Assembly (NCBI GenBank): GCA_965364515.1 | Contig: CBDTXZ010000154.1 | Coordinates: 1-7,268 of the forward strand | Direction: 5' to 3' | From: JAHEDH01 sp965364515 | GTDB lineage: Bacteria; Actinomycetota; Acidimicrobiia; Spongiisociales; ZC4RG35 | DNA length: 7,268 bases | In this document: in pieces, positions 5,682 to 7,268 of the stretch | Layout: each line of letters begins with the position of its first letter | Numbering within the stretch: position 1 is the first letter of the stretch | The notes under the pieces: model-generated | The model's input: only the letters and a program-made list of their open reading frames with translations | Database searches by the model: none | What the model was told of the DNA's origin: nothing | Made by a program: the position numbers and the translations under genes

Positions 5682-6602
5682 ATGTCATCGGCCATCCTCA
5701 TCGCGAATCCGGCGGCCTCGCAGTTCACCGGCGGACTCCACCGAAGCGCCATGCGTGCGCTCGGAAAACGTCACGACGTGACTGCGGCATGGCCGCGCAG
5801 CTCCGAGGAATCGGAGATGATCGCCGCCGAGGCCGTCGCCACGGGAACCGAGATCGTCGTTGCGATGGGTGGTGACGGTGTGGTGCATCACGTCGCCCAG
5901 GGGCTCGTCAACTCCTCGGCAGTGCTCGGCATCGTCCCGGTCGGAACCACGAACGTCCTTGCGAGGATCCTGGGTGCGCCCTCCAAGCCGAAGAAGGCCG
6001 TCAAGATCCTCTCGAAGGGTTTCGACGTGAAACGAGTGCCGACACTCGCCGTCCGCGGCCGGTCAGATCACGGCGAGTTCTCCCGATCGGCCCTGTTCTC
6101 GCTCGGAGTCGGGCCGGATGCCGTCGTCGTCCATGCGGCAGAGCAGGATCCGCTCAGGAAACGCTCCTTCGGTTCGATCCACTACGCCCGGACTGCCCTG
6201 ACGTCGATTCGCAAGGATCTGCGAAAACGTCCGCCGACGGTCGCCATCAGAGCGGGCGACCGCGAGCTCCACGGCATCGGCCTCCTCGCCCAGTTTCACG
6301 ATGTCTACTCGTTCTTCGGACACCAACCGCTGGTCGTCGGCGAGCCGGACCCGATCGCCGTCTTGGTCGTCGAGGAGCTCCCTCTCCGACGGGTGCCCCG
6401 AATCCTTCGCGCCGCGTCCCGCAAAGGGTCGCTCGGATCGATCGAAGGCCTGACGCTGTGGGAGGACGTGGAGTCGTTCGAGGTCAGCTCCCCGGTGCCG
6501 GTGGAGGCACAGGCGGACGGAGAGCTGCTCGGCGCAGTCACCGAGATGCGCGTCGAGTATCAGGCGGAGAGCCTGACGGTTGCCGTCTCAGTCGCCGGAT
6601 GA
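5682..6602 (+). CDS. Diacylglycerol/sphingosine kinase-type lipid kinase
   Basis: A 306-residue member of the DAGK catalytic-domain family (YegS/BmrU/LCB5-like), which phosphorylates a lipid such as diacylglycerol with ATP at the inner face of the membrane. Domain marks: N-terminal strand ILIANPAAS (5-13); the nucleotide-binding AMGGDGVVHHVAQGL (61-75); GIVPVGTTNVLAR (83-95); the start of the second, beta-rich domain with LFSLGVGPDAVVV (138-150); and near the C-terminus AQADGELLG (276-284), matching the usual xQxDGE. The family normally reads GGDGT; here Val67 takes the Thr place. Length is typical and no membrane segment is seen. The start at ATG 5682 is supported by NPAAS homology five residues in and by the TAGCCT box 6 nt upstream. 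It is divergent from the glycohydrolase-like gene and its last 15 bp overlap the end of the opposing mechanosensitive channel gene. Family confident; true lipid substrate unknown. Confidence 0.92.
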   Translation: MSSAILIANPAASQFTGGLHRSAMRALGKRHDVTAAWPRSSEESEMIAAEAVATGTEIVVAMGGDGVVHHVAQGLVNSSAVLGIVPVGTTNVLARILGAPSKPKKAVKILSKGFDVKRVPTLAVRGRSDHGEFSRSALFSLGVGPDAVVVHAAEQDPLRKRSFGSIHYARTALTSIRKDLRKRPPTVAIRAGDRELHGIGLLAQFHDVYSFFGHQPLVVGEPDPIAVLVVEELPLRRVPRILRAASRKGSLGSIEGLTLWEDVESFEVSSPVPVEAQADGELLGAVTEMRVEYQAESLTVAVSVAG

Positions 6603-7268
6603 GCCCGGGTCGCCCTGATAGAGGGTGACATGGGGGAACGGGATCTCGATGTCCTCGGCATCGAAACGGTTCTTCACCCTGCGCAGCGCCTCTCGTTTGA
6701 CGAGCCAGCGATCGTCGGCACCCACCTTCAACACACCCCGCAACACCACGGCGGAGTCGCCGAGGGCGTCGACACCCAGGATCTGAGGTGGCTCGATGAT
6801 CATGTTGGACCAGTCGGGGTCCGAGGCGAGCCTTCCCAACTCGTCCCCGAACACCTCGAGCGCCCGATCCACGTCGACCCGATAGGCGATACCGACATCG
6901 ATCACCACCTGGGAGAACTGCTGTGTGAGATTCGTGGTGACCTGGATCTGGCCGTTGGGTACGTAGTGGACGTATCCGTCGAGGTCGCGGAGTACGGTGA
7001 CTCTCAATCGGATGTCCTCGACCGCACCGGCGACCCCGCCGATCCGAATGACGTCACCGATGTGATACTGGTCCTCGGCGAGGATGAAGAATCCCGCAAT
7101 GATGTCCTTGACCAGGTCCTGGGCCCCGAATCCGACGGCCACGCCGACCGCCGAGCCGACGGCGAGGAATGGCGTGATCGGAACACCCACCACGATGGCG
7201 ATCGTCAGCACACCGATGGCGACGAACAGGATCTGGATCACCCGCCGCAGCATCGCCCACAGAGTCTC
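6588..7268 (-). CDS. MscS-family mechanosensitive channel, N-terminus cut by window edge
   Basis: Small-conductance mechanosensitive channel of the inner membrane; it opens on membrane tension to release solutes during osmotic downshock. The frame is open to the right edge, so 226 residues are visible and the N-terminal membrane helices are missing. The in-frame ATG at 7253 is probably internal, since five more codons without a stop precede it and homology continues. Visible parts: a hydrophobic helix (VIQILFVAIGVLTIAIVVG); the pore-lining TM3 with its Gly/Ala pattern and FGAQDLVKDIIAGFFILAED; the beta domain start YHIGDVIRIGG...GAVEDIRLR; the conserved HYVPNGQI; and the C-terminal alpha/beta domain ending FPHVTLYQG. 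The matches are close to the canonical MscS pattern. It converges on the lipid kinase gene, with a 15-bp overlap of the coding ends. No promoter is inside the window. Confidence 0.93.
   Translation of the reverse strand, partial: ETLWAMLRRVIQILFVAIGVLTIAIVVGVPITPFLAVGSAVGVAVGFGAQDLVKDIIAGFFILAEDQYHIGDVIRIGGVAGAVEDIRLRVTVLRDLDGYVHYVPNGQIQVTTNLTQQFSQVVIDVGIAYRVDVDRALEVFGDELGRLASDPDWSNMIIEPPQILGVDALGDSAVVLRGVLKVGADDRWLVKREALRRVKNRFDAEDIEIPFPHVTLYQGDPGSSGD

Noticed and set aside
5626..5688. 21-codon N-terminal extension of the glycohydrolase-like gene from ATG 5688
   Set aside because: It would overlap the divergent lipid kinase start and its promoter box, shows no family similarity, and the ATG at 5625 has a well-placed TACCGT box.

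Overview
The window is high-GC chromosomal DNA with dense bacterial coding and seven genes. The likely source is an actinomycete-type bacterium, possibly Acidimicrobiia or a relative. Three things suggest this: the base composition, near-total avoidance of TTA, CTA and TCA codons in the genes checked, and several starts that sit 6-7 nt behind a TAnnnT box, the layout of leaderless actinobacterial promoters. The lineage is inferred; no rRNA or other marker gene is present.

Layout, left to right: (1) an MFS transporter on the minus strand, its C-terminus cut by the left edge; (2) a class I-like polyphosphate kinase 2 on the minus strand, upstream of the transporter and transcribed the same way; (3) after a 141-bp divergent gap, a medium-chain dehydrogenase/reductase on the plus strand; (4) 21 bp later, a UMF1/Atg22-like MFS transporter, probably in the same transcription unit; (5) convergent to it with only 4 bp between stop codons, an ADP-ribosylglycohydrolase-fold protein on the minus strand; (6) divergent from that gene, across 56 bp, a diacylglycerol/sphingosine kinase-type lipid kinase on the plus strand; (7) convergent and overlapping it by 15 bp, an MscS-type mechanosensitive channel on the minus strand, its N-terminus cut by the right edge.

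The genes do not form one pathway. They read as a general set for energy and phosphate storage (polyphosphate kinase), membrane lipid phosphorylation, osmotic protection and small-molecule transport. I found no RNA gene, mobile element, CRISPR array, phage gene or recognisable defence system, and nothing that I can defend as a new multi-gene system. The points worth a second look are at residue and promoter level. The ADP-ribosylglycohydrolase-like protein has lost the metal ligands in all three family motifs and looks like a pseudoenzyme. The dehydrogenase has lost its catalytic zinc ligands but kept the structural zinc cysteines. The polyphosphate kinase has Gly in place of the usual Walker A Asp. 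A compact face-to-face pair of leaderless promoters drives the lipid kinase and the glycohydrolase-like gene.
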